From Bacillota bacterium (lineage in GTDB: Bacteria; Bacillota; Clostridia; Lachnospirales; Lachnospiraceae): a stretch of 6,230 nucleotides of DNA. Of this stretch, positions 1-5,511 are shown piece after piece (positions within the stretch are counted from its first letter, which is position 1; every line of letters begins with the position of its first letter). The translations under genes and the position numbers were made by a program. The notes beneath the pieces are model-generated. The model did not search any database. It was not told the DNA's origin and saw nothing but the letters and a program-made list of their open reading frames with translations. The stretch is taken from contig JAEYWQ010000141.1 in NCBI GenBank assembly GCA_023428885.1, positions 1 through 6,230 of the forward strand, written 5' to 3'.

Positions 1-692
1 ATTAAATCCATCCCTTGGTAGGATGCATGGTCAAACCAGGTAAAATGGTTGATTCCTAATACATTAACATGAATATCACTTCGCTTCACATCCTCAAGTC
101 CTTGTGACTTCTCTAAGATTCCCTGAAGGACCTTCTGTGTCCCAAAAACTTCATGACAGCAGCCAAAGGCCTTAATCTTAGGGAAAACGTGATATAAGGT
201 TTTTATACATAAAGTCATTGGGTTGGTATAGTTAATCACCCAAGCATTCGGAGCGTAAGCTTTAATCGCTTTTGCTATCTCTACAAACATAGGAATGGTT
301 CTTAATGCACGTATCATTCCACCTGGACCAGCCGTATCCCCTACGGACTGATAGATTCCTAAGCGCTCTGGAAGATGAACATCGGAGGCCATCTCTTGAA
401 AGGTTCCTGGCAGTATGGAGATGATTACAAAATCAGCATCCGTTAAGGCTACCTTTAAGGAGGATGCTGTCTCATACTTCCATTTGGACTTTGCTTCCGG
501 ACGACCGTTTAGACTATTTCCTATGAATTCATTATTTTTAGCGGCTTGTACATCTATATCATACAAACTAACGGTTCCACTAAGCGCTGCTTCCATTGCC
601 AGGTCAGCCATGAATCCCCAGGCCCAGCCTCTTGAGCCTCCTCCGATATATGCTATTTTTAGATCACTCACGTTTTTGTTACGATACTTCAT
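1..692 (-). CDS. lplD: Alpha-galacturonidase, glycoside hydrolase family 4 (partial, N-terminal 230 residues)
   Basis: Cytoplasmic NAD+/Mn2+-dependent GH4 enzyme that by family knowledge splits alpha-linked galacturonides such as digalacturonate from pectin breakdown. Seen: a Rossmann nucleotide-binding loop IGGGSRG (residues 16-22), SVGDTAGPGG (116-125), NYTNP (154-158), the metal-site stretch GCCHEV (177-182) and GINHF (213-217) with the second metal-binding His216. GH4 alpha-glucosidases and alpha-galactosidases usually read CHS at the cysteine site; CHEV is the reported signature of the alpha-galacturonidase subgroup typified by Bacillus subtilis LplD, and the whole N-terminus resembles LplD as I remember it. 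LplD is about 446 residues, so roughly half is here and the C-terminus lies beyond the left edge. Start chosen at ATG 692 because AAGGAG (706-701) stands 8 nt upstream. It is divergent from the AraC gene at 875, its likely regulator. Family certain, substrate likely. Confidence 0.9.
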   Translation of the reverse strand, partial: MKYRNKNVSDLKIAYIGGGSRGWAWGFMADLAMEAALSGTVSLYDIDVQAAKNNEFIGNSLNGRPEAKSKWKYETASSLKVALTDADFVIISILPGTFQEMASDVHLPERLGIYQSVGDTAGPGGMIRALRTIPMFVEIAKAIKAYAPNAWVINYTNPMTLCIKTLYHVFPKIKAFGCCHEVFGTQKVLQGILEKSQGLEDVKRSDIHVNVLGINHFTWFDHASYQGMDL

Positions 693-783
693 ATTAACTT
701 CTCCTTCAACTATTACATCTCTGTTTGAATGTGAACTCTGGTTCAATTAAGACTTAGCTTTTCAAACTCAATTCAATATAGAC

Positions 784-806
784 ATTATACTAAAACATAG
801 TATAAT
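784..806. promoter_or_regulatory. Dyad carrying a -10-like hexamer on each strand, in the divergent lplD/araC spacer
   Basis: ATTATACT (784-791) and AGTATAAT (799-806) form a perfect 8-bp inverted repeat around a 7-nt centre. Each arm holds TATAAT for the opposite strand: 801-806 faces the AraC gene, 789-784 faces the alpha-galacturonidase gene. No good TTGACA-like -35 box lies 16-18 bp upstream of either hexamer, which fits activator-dependent promoters but could also be chance in AT-rich DNA. The arms could equally be an operator. Confidence 0.4.
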
Positions 807-874
807 AATCTTATGATTTCTTGCCTAGATTTCTTAATTTTCAAACAATATGATACAAAAGACTGGAGTTGTAT

Positions 875-1738
875 ATGAAGCAAATCGTTTTTGAAGAAAC
901 TTGTAATGGGATCACCATTGATCGAATCATCCGAGACCATGAATACAGCATGCCAAGCAAACATTATCATGAAGAATATGAAATCTATTATTTGTTAGAA
1001 GGAGAGCGTTACTATTTCATTGAACAGCAAACCTATCATGTAAAGAAAGGGAGTCTTGTATTTGTCAATCGTGGTAAAATCCATAAGACAGGACAGGCAG
1101 GTAACTCCTATCATGACCGTATCTTAATTGAAATGAAAAAAGAACCTTTCTCCTCCTTTCTTTCTAGCTTTGGAAACTTAGATTTCAACGATTTCTTTCA
1201 ATCTCACAGTGGGATTTTACAATTAGATGAAAAAGGACAGGAATATGTAGAGAAATTACTCTTTCAGATAATGGATGAGTTAAGTAAAAAATCCGTAGGA
1301 TATGAAATAAGCGTAATGATTTCCTTAGCTCAATTAATCATCTATGCCCTTCGTTGCCACATGGAATCAACACTAGTACCCTCACTGTCTAAAGGAACGA
1401 CAGCAAAACACCGAAAAGTGGATGAAGTTGCAACTTATATTATTAATCATTGTACTTCTCAGCTCTCCTTAGATTCATTGGCAGCACATTTTTATGTAAG
1501 TAAATGCTACTTAAGTCGAATCTTTAAAGAAGTAACTGGCTTTACAATTATTGAATATATCGCTATACATCGTCTTCAAAAAGCACAGTATCTACTCATT
1601 CATAGCGATCATAACATCTCTAAGATATCTGAAATGCTTGGTTTCGAAAGCATAACATATTTTGAGCGTGTCTTTAAAAACTATATGGAAGTTTCACCCT
1701 TAAAATTCCGTAAATACTATAAAAACAACATACCCTGA
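875..1738 (+). CDS. AraC-family transcriptional regulator with N-terminal cupin sensor
   Basis: A 287-residue cytoplasmic DNA-binding regulator. Residues about 15-90 form the cupin-type ligand-sensing domain, with KHYHEEYEI (29-37) as its first histidine/acidic strand and GSLVFVNRGKIH (59-70) as the strand ending in the typical late histidine. The C-terminal 100 residues (about 183-282) are the AraC double helix-turn-helix: LSLDSLAAHFYVSKCYLSRIFKEVTG in the first half and ISKISEMLGFESITYFERVFKNYMEVSPLKFR in the second, both close to consensus (described by halves, 198-222 and 248-279). The track-style TTG start at 869 abuts the Shine-Dalgarno, so I place the start at ATG 875, 6 nt after GGAG (865-868). 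It is divergent from the alpha-galacturonidase gene, the usual place for a local activator that senses a sugar; the ligand, perhaps a galacturonide, is inferred. Its stop codon lies inside the following hairpin. Confidence 0.93.
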   Translation: MKQIVFEETCNGITIDRIIRDHEYSMPSKHYHEEYEIYYLLEGERYYFIEQQTYHVKKGSLVFVNRGKIHKTGQAGNSYHDRILIEMKKEPFSSFLSSFGNLDFNDFFQSHSGILQLDEKGQEYVEKLLFQIMDELSKKSVGYEISVMISLAQLIIYALRCHMESTLVPSLSKGTTAKHRKVDEVATYIINHCTSQLSLDSLAAHFYVSKCYLSRIFKEVTGFTIIEYIAIHRLQKAQYLLIHSDHNISKISEMLGFESITYFERVFKNYMEVSPLKFRKYYKNNIP

Positions 1739-1777
1739 TATATGACTGATTCATAGTTCTGTCATAGTATCAGGGTA
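1731..1777 (-). terminator. Hairpin terminator between the convergent araC and GH18 genes
   Basis: TACCCTGATA (1731-1740) plus TATGAC (1741-1746) pair with GTCATA (1761-1766) and TATCAGGGTA (1768-1777), with one bulged G at 1767 and a 14-nt loop. Read on the minus strand the stem is followed by TGTTGTTTTT, a usable U-rich tail for the GH18 transcript. On the plus strand no T-run follows, so termination of the araC mRNA is less sure. The araC stop codon (1736-1738) is within the left arm. Confidence 0.75.
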
Positions 1778-1781
1778 CAAC

Positions 1782-2663
1782 TTACTCCATATTGACCGTT
1801 TGGTATATCGTATTCAATAAACTATATTCTAATATTCGTGTATCTTGTGTAAGCTCCCAAATCATAACTCCAGCGATATGTTCTTTTGCCCACTTTGTCT
1901 TTGTGGCAATCGTGTTCATTCCATTGTAGTTTTCCACCACGCCGTTGATTAAGAATTGATCGACCTTAGCAGCTTCTCTATTGTAATCTACGATTTCACA
2001 AAATGTTAGATAAGAAGGTCTTGAATAAAAAGGAAGTCCTAGCACAACCTTATGACTTGGAACATTTCTTTCATGAATCCAATAATGTAAGCTTTGATTT
2101 GCTAAGGATATACTGGCGTGTCCTGATTCATCCTCGCTATCATAAGCCATAATATTGATCCAGTCCACAATATGTAACACTTTATCTGTCTGACCGCTTG
2201 CAACGCTTGGATCATAGGCTATTACGGAGGTCGATAGGAACTTGTTGTTACAAGATAACACTGCACGAAGTAAGGTCATAAATTTTTCATATTGTAAAGC
2301 GTTAATCCCTGGCCTAGGATATTCCCAATCCATATCAACTCCGTCAAATCCGCATTTCTTTACTACGTTCATAATGCTATTTACTAGCAATATCCTTTTT
2401 CCCTCGCTTTCAGTCGCTTCAGCAAATGTTTGCTCAAGTGGAACTCCCTGATAGGACCAACCACCAACTGACAAAGCAACTTTGATACACCTATCATGAG
2501 CATAAACTATCAATCGTTTCATTAACTCAGGATTATCCATCGGTAATAATCTTCCATCTTTGGAAGGAATCGCGAACGCATAGTTTATATGTGTAAGTTG
2601 ATCCAAACAGAGTATATCGATGCAATCTCCTGACCAACTTGGATAGAAACCAACAATTTTCAT
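1782..2663 (-). CDS. Glycoside hydrolase family 18 enzyme, cytoplasmic (chitinase/endo-N-acetylglucosaminidase type)
   Basis: A 293-residue single-domain TIM-barrel enzyme of the GH18 superfamily, which hydrolyses beta-1,4 bonds next to N-acetylglucosamine using the substrate's N-acetyl group. Seen: the barrel start KIVGFYPSW (2-10), SVGGW (65-69), the catalytic signature FDGVDMDWEYP (106-116) with all three aspartates and proton donor Glu114, MAYD (172-175) whose Tyr and Asp normally hold the N-acetyl group, LPFYSR (210-215) and the late-barrel Trp269-Glu270. The active site is therefore complete. There is no signal peptide, membrane segment, carbohydrate-binding or LysM module, so it should act inside the cell, perhaps on imported chitin or glycan oligosaccharides or on cell-wall material. 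Start at ATG 2663 is supported by AAAGGA about 9 nt upstream. It is the last gene of the minus-strand cluster, 36 bp after the DUF4177 gene. Substrate not predictable. Confidence 0.92.
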   Translation of the reverse strand: MKIVGFYPSWSGDCIDILCLDQLTHINYAFAIPSKDGRLLPMDNPELMKRLIVYAHDRCIKVALSVGGWSYQGVPLEQTFAEATESEGKRILLVNSIMNVVKKCGFDGVDMDWEYPRPGINALQYEKFMTLLRAVLSCNNKFLSTSVIAYDPSVASGQTDKVLHIVDWINIMAYDSEDESGHASISLANQSLHYWIHERNVPSHKVVLGLPFYSRPSYLTFCEIVDYNREAAKVDQFLINGVVENYNGMNTIATKTKWAKEHIAGVMIWELTQDTRILEYSLLNTIYQTVNME

Positions 2664-2699
2664 TATAAAGTCCTTTCAGCCTGAGGAAAATGGATAGGT

Positions 2700-2894
2700 T
2701 TACATAGCTCTCTTAAAGACAGCTATCACCAATCGGCTAGCGCCTTGAGACTGGTTTGTATCGAAACAGCTTACTAATTCCCAACCATCTCTTCCGAGTT
2801 CATTCAAGGTCTGATTAAAGGTATGAATATCAAGTTTTCCTCCCATAAATCCTGTTGTTTCAAACTCTACCGTTTTGTACTCCCACATATGCAT
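2700..2894 (-). CDS. DUF4177 family small protein
   Basis: A 64-residue protein. The pattern WEYKTVEFE (4-12), then GGKLD (18-22), then LNELGRDGWELVSCF (30-44) and a final strand RLVIAVFKR (54-62) is that of the DUF4177 family, small beta-alpha-beta proteins of unknown function common in Firmicutes. Almost the whole protein is this one domain; there is no signal peptide or membrane helix. ATG 2894 is preferred over ATG 2888 because AAGGAAG stands 8 nt before it. It sits 66 bp after the dCTP deaminase gene and 36 bp before GH18, with no terminator seen on either side, so it is probably co-transcribed with both. No function can be assigned. Confidence 0.85.
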   Translation of the reverse strand: MHMWEYKTVEFETTGFMGGKLDIHTFNQTLNELGRDGWELVSCFDTNQSQGASRLVIAVFKRAM

Positions 2895-2960
2895 AGTTAT
2901 TACTTCCTTTCTTTCTTCGTAAATTCATAGTTACCCTATTTTATTAAATTTCCCATAACC

Positions 2961-3479
2961 TTATTCAAAATCTTTATAAAGTAAGCTTGGTTGAATTCCT
3001 TGGTTATTCTGATATTTGCCACTTGTATACTGATCGTATTCCCCTTCAATGGAATGGTAATAAATCTGGCACAATTCCACATTCGGATAAATCCTAATTG
3101 GTTGGACACAAAAGATTTCTAAAGTCCAGAAACCACGAAAGCCCACATCACCAAATCCAGCGGTTACATGTATGAACAAGCCTAGACGGCCAACCGATGA
3201 ACGGCCTTCCAGCATGGGAACATAGCGATCAGTCTTTGTATACTCTACGGTTCTTCCTAGATATAACTTATTTGGCTCTAATACTAAACCCTCTTCTGGA
3301 ATTACTATGGTTTTGATTGCATTCGCTTTCTTCATATCGAGTACATCAGCATCATAAACCAATAATTCATTATGAAGTCTGAGATTATAACTATTTGGAT
3401 TTAACTGTTTATCGTTGTAAGGTTCAATCACAATTTCCTTACCTAGTTTCTTCTTAATCTCTAATCCAGATAAAATCAT
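2961..3479 (-). CDS. dcd: dCTP deaminase
   Basis: A 172-residue enzyme of the dCTP deaminase/dUTPase trimeric fold. It deaminates dCTP to dUTP in the cytoplasm, feeding dTMP synthesis. Seen: N-terminal MILSGLEI typical of Dcd, the nucleotide-binding motif EGRSSVGRLGL (91-101), HVTAGFGDVGFRG (104-116) and TLEIF (119-123). Asp111 and Glu121 have the same 10-residue spacing as the catalytic Asp and Glu of known Dcd enzymes. The TAGF stretch resembles the bifunctional dCTP deaminase/dUTPases of Methanocaldococcus and Mycobacterium rather than the VTAH of E. coli, so direct conversion to dUMP is possible but not shown. Start at ATG 3479 follows AGGAG with 7 nt spacing. It lies 80 bp after the STAS-like gene. 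Dcd-type enzymes also occur in phages and in anti-phage defence; nothing here points specifically to that. Confidence 0.93.
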   Translation of the reverse strand: MILSGLEIKKKLGKEIVIEPYNDKQLNPNSYNLRLHNELLVYDADVLDMKKANAIKTIVIPEEGLVLEPNKLYLGRTVEYTKTDRYVPMLEGRSSVGRLGLFIHVTAGFGDVGFRGFWTLEIFCVQPIRIYPNVELCQIYYHSIEGEYDQYTSGKYQNNQGIQPSLLYKDFE

Positions 3480-3559
3480 ACTTTTTCTCCTAAATTCTTA
3501 AACATTTACAGAGTTACTATAATATCTATACTTCTAATATTATATTGAAACATACTTCT

Positions 3560-4012
3560 TCATCCAGCAACTAACCATTCCTTTGCTTTTTCAAAATCAT
3601 TGACATAATTTATAGCAAACTGATATTGTCCATTTCGTTTCTTAAAAGCTCTCATCATTATCTTCCTTGCATGCTTATTAAGTCCAACAAACACTAATTT
3701 ATGAATAAATCTTGTATTTATGATATATGTATCTGCAATGATATCTACTAACCGTTCATCAACCAGTGTTTCATCTAGATTCACTGATACCAAGGAGGGA
3801 GCAGATGGTTTTGTAATGTTAGGTAGATCTTTTATAAATTTCTGAATAACCTCATCAGTATAAGAATACATCCCATCCAAATGCTCAAACCAAATATCTG
3901 CTCCCATAAAACTCAAAATAAAAGATTTCTTATGTGTTCCAGGTAGTTCGTTCACTGGTATATTAGTATACATTTTTTTATTCACTTGTTTAGATAAGAA
4001 TGAAGTTATCAT
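3560..4012 (-). CDS. SpoIIAA/STAS-like small protein
   Basis: A 150-residue soluble protein, no signal peptide or membrane segment. From about residue 32 the order of strands and helices (FILSFMGADIWFEH, then SLVSVNLDETLVDERLVDII at 73-92, KLVFVGLNKHARKIMM at 105-120, and NDFEKAKEWL at 138-147) fits the SpoIIAA-like/STAS fold, in which the terminal 'F-x-x-A-x-x-W-L' helix is characteristic. Such proteins are often partner-switching or unknown-function proteins; no phosphorylatable serine can be picked out with confidence, so no role is claimed. The frame is open to a TTG at 4027, but that would overlap the Shine-Dalgarno AGGGAG; ATG 4012, 6 nt after it, is the better start. It follows a truncated gene (4151-4047) by 34 bp and probably uses that gene's promoter at 4228-4256. 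Family call is moderate, gene call strong. Confidence 0.72.
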   Translation of the reverse strand: MITSFLSKQVNKKMYTNIPVNELPGTHKKSFILSFMGADIWFEHLDGMYSYTDEVIQKFIKDLPNITKPSAPSLVSVNLDETLVDERLVDIIADTYIINTRFIHKLVFVGLNKHARKIMMRAFKKRNGQYQFAINYVNDFEKAKEWLVAG

Positions 4013-4029
4013 TATGTTCTCCCTCAATA

Positions 4030-4049
4030 TGATAAAGATATGTTTATCA
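4030..4049. repeat. Palindrome between the gene remnant and the STAS-like gene
   Basis: TGATAAA (4030-4036) and TTTATCA (4043-4049) are a perfect 7-bp inverted repeat with a 6-nt centre, placed 18 bp before the STAS-like start codon. Its right end coincides with the stop codon of the truncated gene (4047-4049). It may be an operator or an mRNA leader hairpin. The minus-strand 11-mer ATGATAAACAT (4050-4040) recurs within the promoter at 4309-4337. Confidence 0.5.
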
Positions 4050-4151
4050 TGATACTATAAAATCAGGTATCAAATTACCAAGCAGAAACATCACAGACGA
4101 CTTAGGGTCATACTTATATGCTGTTAATAAATGAATCATCGAAGACGTCAT
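4047..4151 (-). pseudogene. Truncated N-terminus of a zinc-dependent phospholipase C-like hydrolase
   Basis: A 34-codon open frame, translation beginning MTSSMIHLLTAYKY and ending GNLIPDFIVS before TGA. The pattern 'S-S-M-I-H-L ... G-N-L-I-P-D' matches, from memory, the start of the Zn-dependent phospholipase C-type hydrolases of Clostridia, which are some 200 or more residues long; His7 and Asp30 would be metal ligands of the full enzyme. The signals are intact: GAGGTG 5 nt before ATG 4151 and a near-consensus promoter at 4228-4256. The coding sequence simply stops, and no continuation is seen in the other frames before the next gene. I infer that a deletion removed the rest of the gene. It might still be translated, coupling ribosomes to the STAS-like gene 34 bp downstream. 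A genuine small leader peptide is the alternative. Confidence 0.55.
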
Positions 4152-4227
4152 CTCTTCACCTCACTGTTCTAATGTTGATTAGTACTCTTTCATCCACCAA
4201 GCTAGGTTTTAGATAAAAGATATTTCA

Positions 4228-4256
4228 ATCATAATACAACTGCAATTTTATGTCAA
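4228..4256 (-). promoter_or_regulatory. Sigma-A-type promoter for the minus-strand cluster
   Basis: On the minus strand TTGACA (4256-4251) is followed after exactly 17 bp by TATGAT (4233-4228). The -35 box is perfect consensus and the -10 differs at one base. Transcription should begin near 4221, giving a leader of about 70 nt before the remnant's start codon at 4151, and should read on into the STAS-like gene and perhaps dcd, DUF4177 and GH18. Confidence 0.75.
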
Positions 4257-4308
4257 ATAGTTAACTTTACTCAAGTCATTAATCGTGATTTACATTGGGG
4301 AAAAGTAA

Positions 4309-4337
4309 TTGCTAATGATAAACATCATAAGTATAAT
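4309..4337 (+). promoter_or_regulatory. Sigma-A-type promoter for the AraC/GyrI-like regulator
   Basis: TTGCTA (4309-4314), a 17-bp spacer, and a perfect TATAAT (4332-4337) give a good plus-strand promoter with start near 4344 and a leader of about 118 nt. It stands back to back with the minus-strand promoter at 4228-4256. The spacer contains ATGATAAACAT (4315-4325), an 11-mer also present inverted at 4040-4050. Confidence 0.7.
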
Positions 4338-4348
4338 ATCTATATATA

Positions 4349-4363
4349 ACAGTTTTAAACTGT
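4349..4363. promoter_or_regulatory. 15-bp palindrome just after the predicted transcription start
   Basis: ACAGTTT-T-AAACTGT is a perfect inverted repeat centred about 12 bp downstream of the likely start point, where a bound repressor would block transcription. Outer AT-rich flanks (TATATAT on the left, ATATATA on the right) extend the symmetry imperfectly. It could be an operator for autoregulation by the downstream gene; binding is inferred. Confidence 0.5.
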
Positions 4364-4383
4364 ATCATATATATCACAAATAC

Positions 4384-4414
4384 ACCGTGCAATATCGAAT
4401 GTAAAATGCACGGT
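4384..4414. promoter_or_regulatory. Leader inverted repeat ACCGTGCA / TGCACGGT
   Basis: ACCGTGCA (4384-4391) and TGCACGGT (4407-4414) are perfect 8-bp arms with a 15-nt loop, 47 bp before the regulator's start codon. They are much more GC-rich than their surroundings. No T-run follows, so it is not an intrinsic terminator; it may be an mRNA hairpin or a second operator. Confidence 0.5.
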
Positions 4415-4461
4415 CTAATCATATAGGGTTTGATACAATCACTATGAAAGGAGAGGTTAAG

Positions 4462-5355
4462 ATGGAATGGTTGGATCATATGAATCATGCAATCAGCTAT
4501 ATTGAGGATAATCTAGAAGAAAAGTTAGATTACAATCGGGTTGCTCAAGCAGCCTGCTGTTCTCTTTATCATTTTCAAAGAATGTTTTCCTATATGGCTC
4601 AAATACCGCTTGCTGAGTATGTAAGACGAAGAAGAATGACGCTAGCAGCATTCGAACTTCAAAACAGCGAAATAAAGGTAGTCGATCTTGCTCTGAAATA
4701 TGGGTATGAATCACCAGAAGCGTTTACAAGAGCGTTTCAAATCCTACATGGGGTTACTCCAACACAAGCTCGCAGGCATGGAATTTCGATGAAGGCCTAT
4801 CCACGTATTTCCTTTCAAATAACCATAAAAGGAGATAGTGAGATGAATTACAAGATTATTCAAAAAGAAGAATTTGAGGTTTATGGTATTGAGAAAATTT
4901 TTGATACGAATGATGGTGCAAATCTAACAGATATACCTGCATTTTGGTTAGAGGCAATGAATAACGGAGAGCTTGAGAAATTGGCTATGTCAACAGGAAT
5001 AAAAGGTGGAAATCAGATTGGTCTAGGTCCCGTGAATTCTGTTTGTGGCTACCGCGAGTCAATTGACTCTACATTTCCATACATGCTTTGCGCTATGAAA
5101 ACAGAACAATGTAACACAGAGGGATATAAAATAGTAAAGATACCTGCTGCTACATGGGCTGTATTTAGCAACGAACCACATAGCATTGAAGAAACCAGCT
5201 CCGCTATTCAACATTTAGTTTCTCGTGTTTATACCGACTGGCTACCAATCTCGAATTATAAAAAGCTGGATGGATACGAACTAGAACTATATTATCAGAA
5301 CGATAAGGGACAATATTACGAAGAAACATGGATACGTGTAGTTCCAAAAGAGTAG
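4462..5355 (+). CDS. AraC-family regulator with C-terminal GyrI-like effector-binding domain
   Basis: A 297-residue cytoplasmic transcription regulator with the reverse domain order of the first AraC protein. Residues about 8-106 are the AraC double helix-turn-helix, with LDYNRVAQAACCSLYHFQRMF (first half, 22-42) and IKVVDLALKYGYESPEAFTRAF (second half, 71-92) and the end motif GVTPTQAR (97-104). Residues about 128-297 are a GyrI-like/AraC effector-binding domain, beginning NYKIIQKEEFEVYGIE and including VKIPAATWAVF (225-235), DWLPISNYK (259-267) and ELELYY (273-278). Relatives such as Rob and BmrR-type proteins bind hydrophobic or cationic drugs there. The frame opens at ATG 4444, but that codon precedes the Shine-Dalgarno AAAGGAG (4447-4453); ATG 4462, 8 nt after it, is the real start. 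No adjacent transporter or other target gene is visible; the palindromes in its leader suggest self-control. Confidence 0.93.
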   Translation: MEWLDHMNHAISYIEDNLEEKLDYNRVAQAACCSLYHFQRMFSYMAQIPLAEYVRRRRMTLAAFELQNSEIKVVDLALKYGYESPEAFTRAFQILHGVTPTQARRHGISMKAYPRISFQITIKGDSEMNYKIIQKEEFEVYGIEKIFDTNDGANLTDIPAFWLEAMNNGELEKLAMSTGIKGGNQIGLGPVNSVCGYRESIDSTFPYMLCAMKTEQCNTEGYKIVKIPAATWAVFSNEPHSIEETSSAIQHLVSRVYTDWLPISNYKKLDGYELELYYQNDKGQYYEETWIRVVPKE

Positions 5356-5390
5356 ATATTATTTAAGTAAATTCTTTTAAATGTACACAA

Positions 5391-5435
5391 CTCAAAAAAG
5401 ATGAAGCTTAGAATTTTGGCTTCATCTTTTTTGAG
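5391..5435. terminator. Strong bidirectional intrinsic terminator
   Basis: CTCAAAAAAGATGAAGC (5391-5407) and GCTTCATCTTTTTTGAG (5419-5435) form a perfect 17-bp stem with an 11-nt loop. The stem's upper part is the stable portion and its base supplies a run of six T on both strands. It ends the regulator transcript 35 bp after its stop codon and, on the minus strand, ends transcription coming from the 172-codon frame and, in the absence of any earlier terminator, from the rRNA operon. Confidence 0.9.
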
Positions 5436-5464
5436 CTTCATATAAATAATTCAATATATAATCG

Positions 5465-5491
5465 ATTGTACTCGAAATATTTAACAAACCA
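5465..5491. repeat. Direct repeat, copy distal to the 23S gene
   Basis: Holds ATTGTACTC (5465-5473), GAAATATTT (5474-5482) and ATTTAACAAACCA (5479-5491). The same three blocks occur in the same order and orientation at 6068-6119, directly beside the 23S rRNA gene, with longer gaps there. This copy looks like a condensed version of the post-23S flank. Confidence 0.6.
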
Positions 5492-5511
5492 GCTCTTTAC
5501 TTATTTACTTT

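Noticed and set aside
732..745. TGAAC-TCTG-GTTCA dyad upstream of the GH4 gene, considered as an operator
   Set aside because: Arms of only five bases are expected by chance and there is no second copy nearby.
415..750. Plus-strand open frame of 111 codons
   Set aside because: It lies antisense to the conserved GH4 coding sequence and its protein shows no recognisable family pattern.
785..970. Minus-strand open frame of 61 codons over the araC start
   Set aside because: It overlaps the start of a certain AraC gene on the other strand, and its protein has no family features.
2242..2451. Plus-strand open frame of 69 codons
   Set aside because: Shadow of the GH18 gene, covering its catalytic motif in antisense.
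3518..3544. TATAATAT / ATATTATA inverted repeat before dcd, considered as a terminator or promoter
   Set aside because: The stem is A/T only with no T-run after it on the minus strand, and neither -10-like hexamer has a -35 box at normal spacing.
2961..4012. Anti-phage defence island built on the dCTP deaminase
   Set aside because: No nuclease, helicase, reverse transcriptase or other defence partner is adjacent; the neighbours do not support the idea.
4493..4714. Minus-strand open frame of 73 codons
   Set aside because: Shadow of the AraC helix-turn-helix region, no independent evidence.
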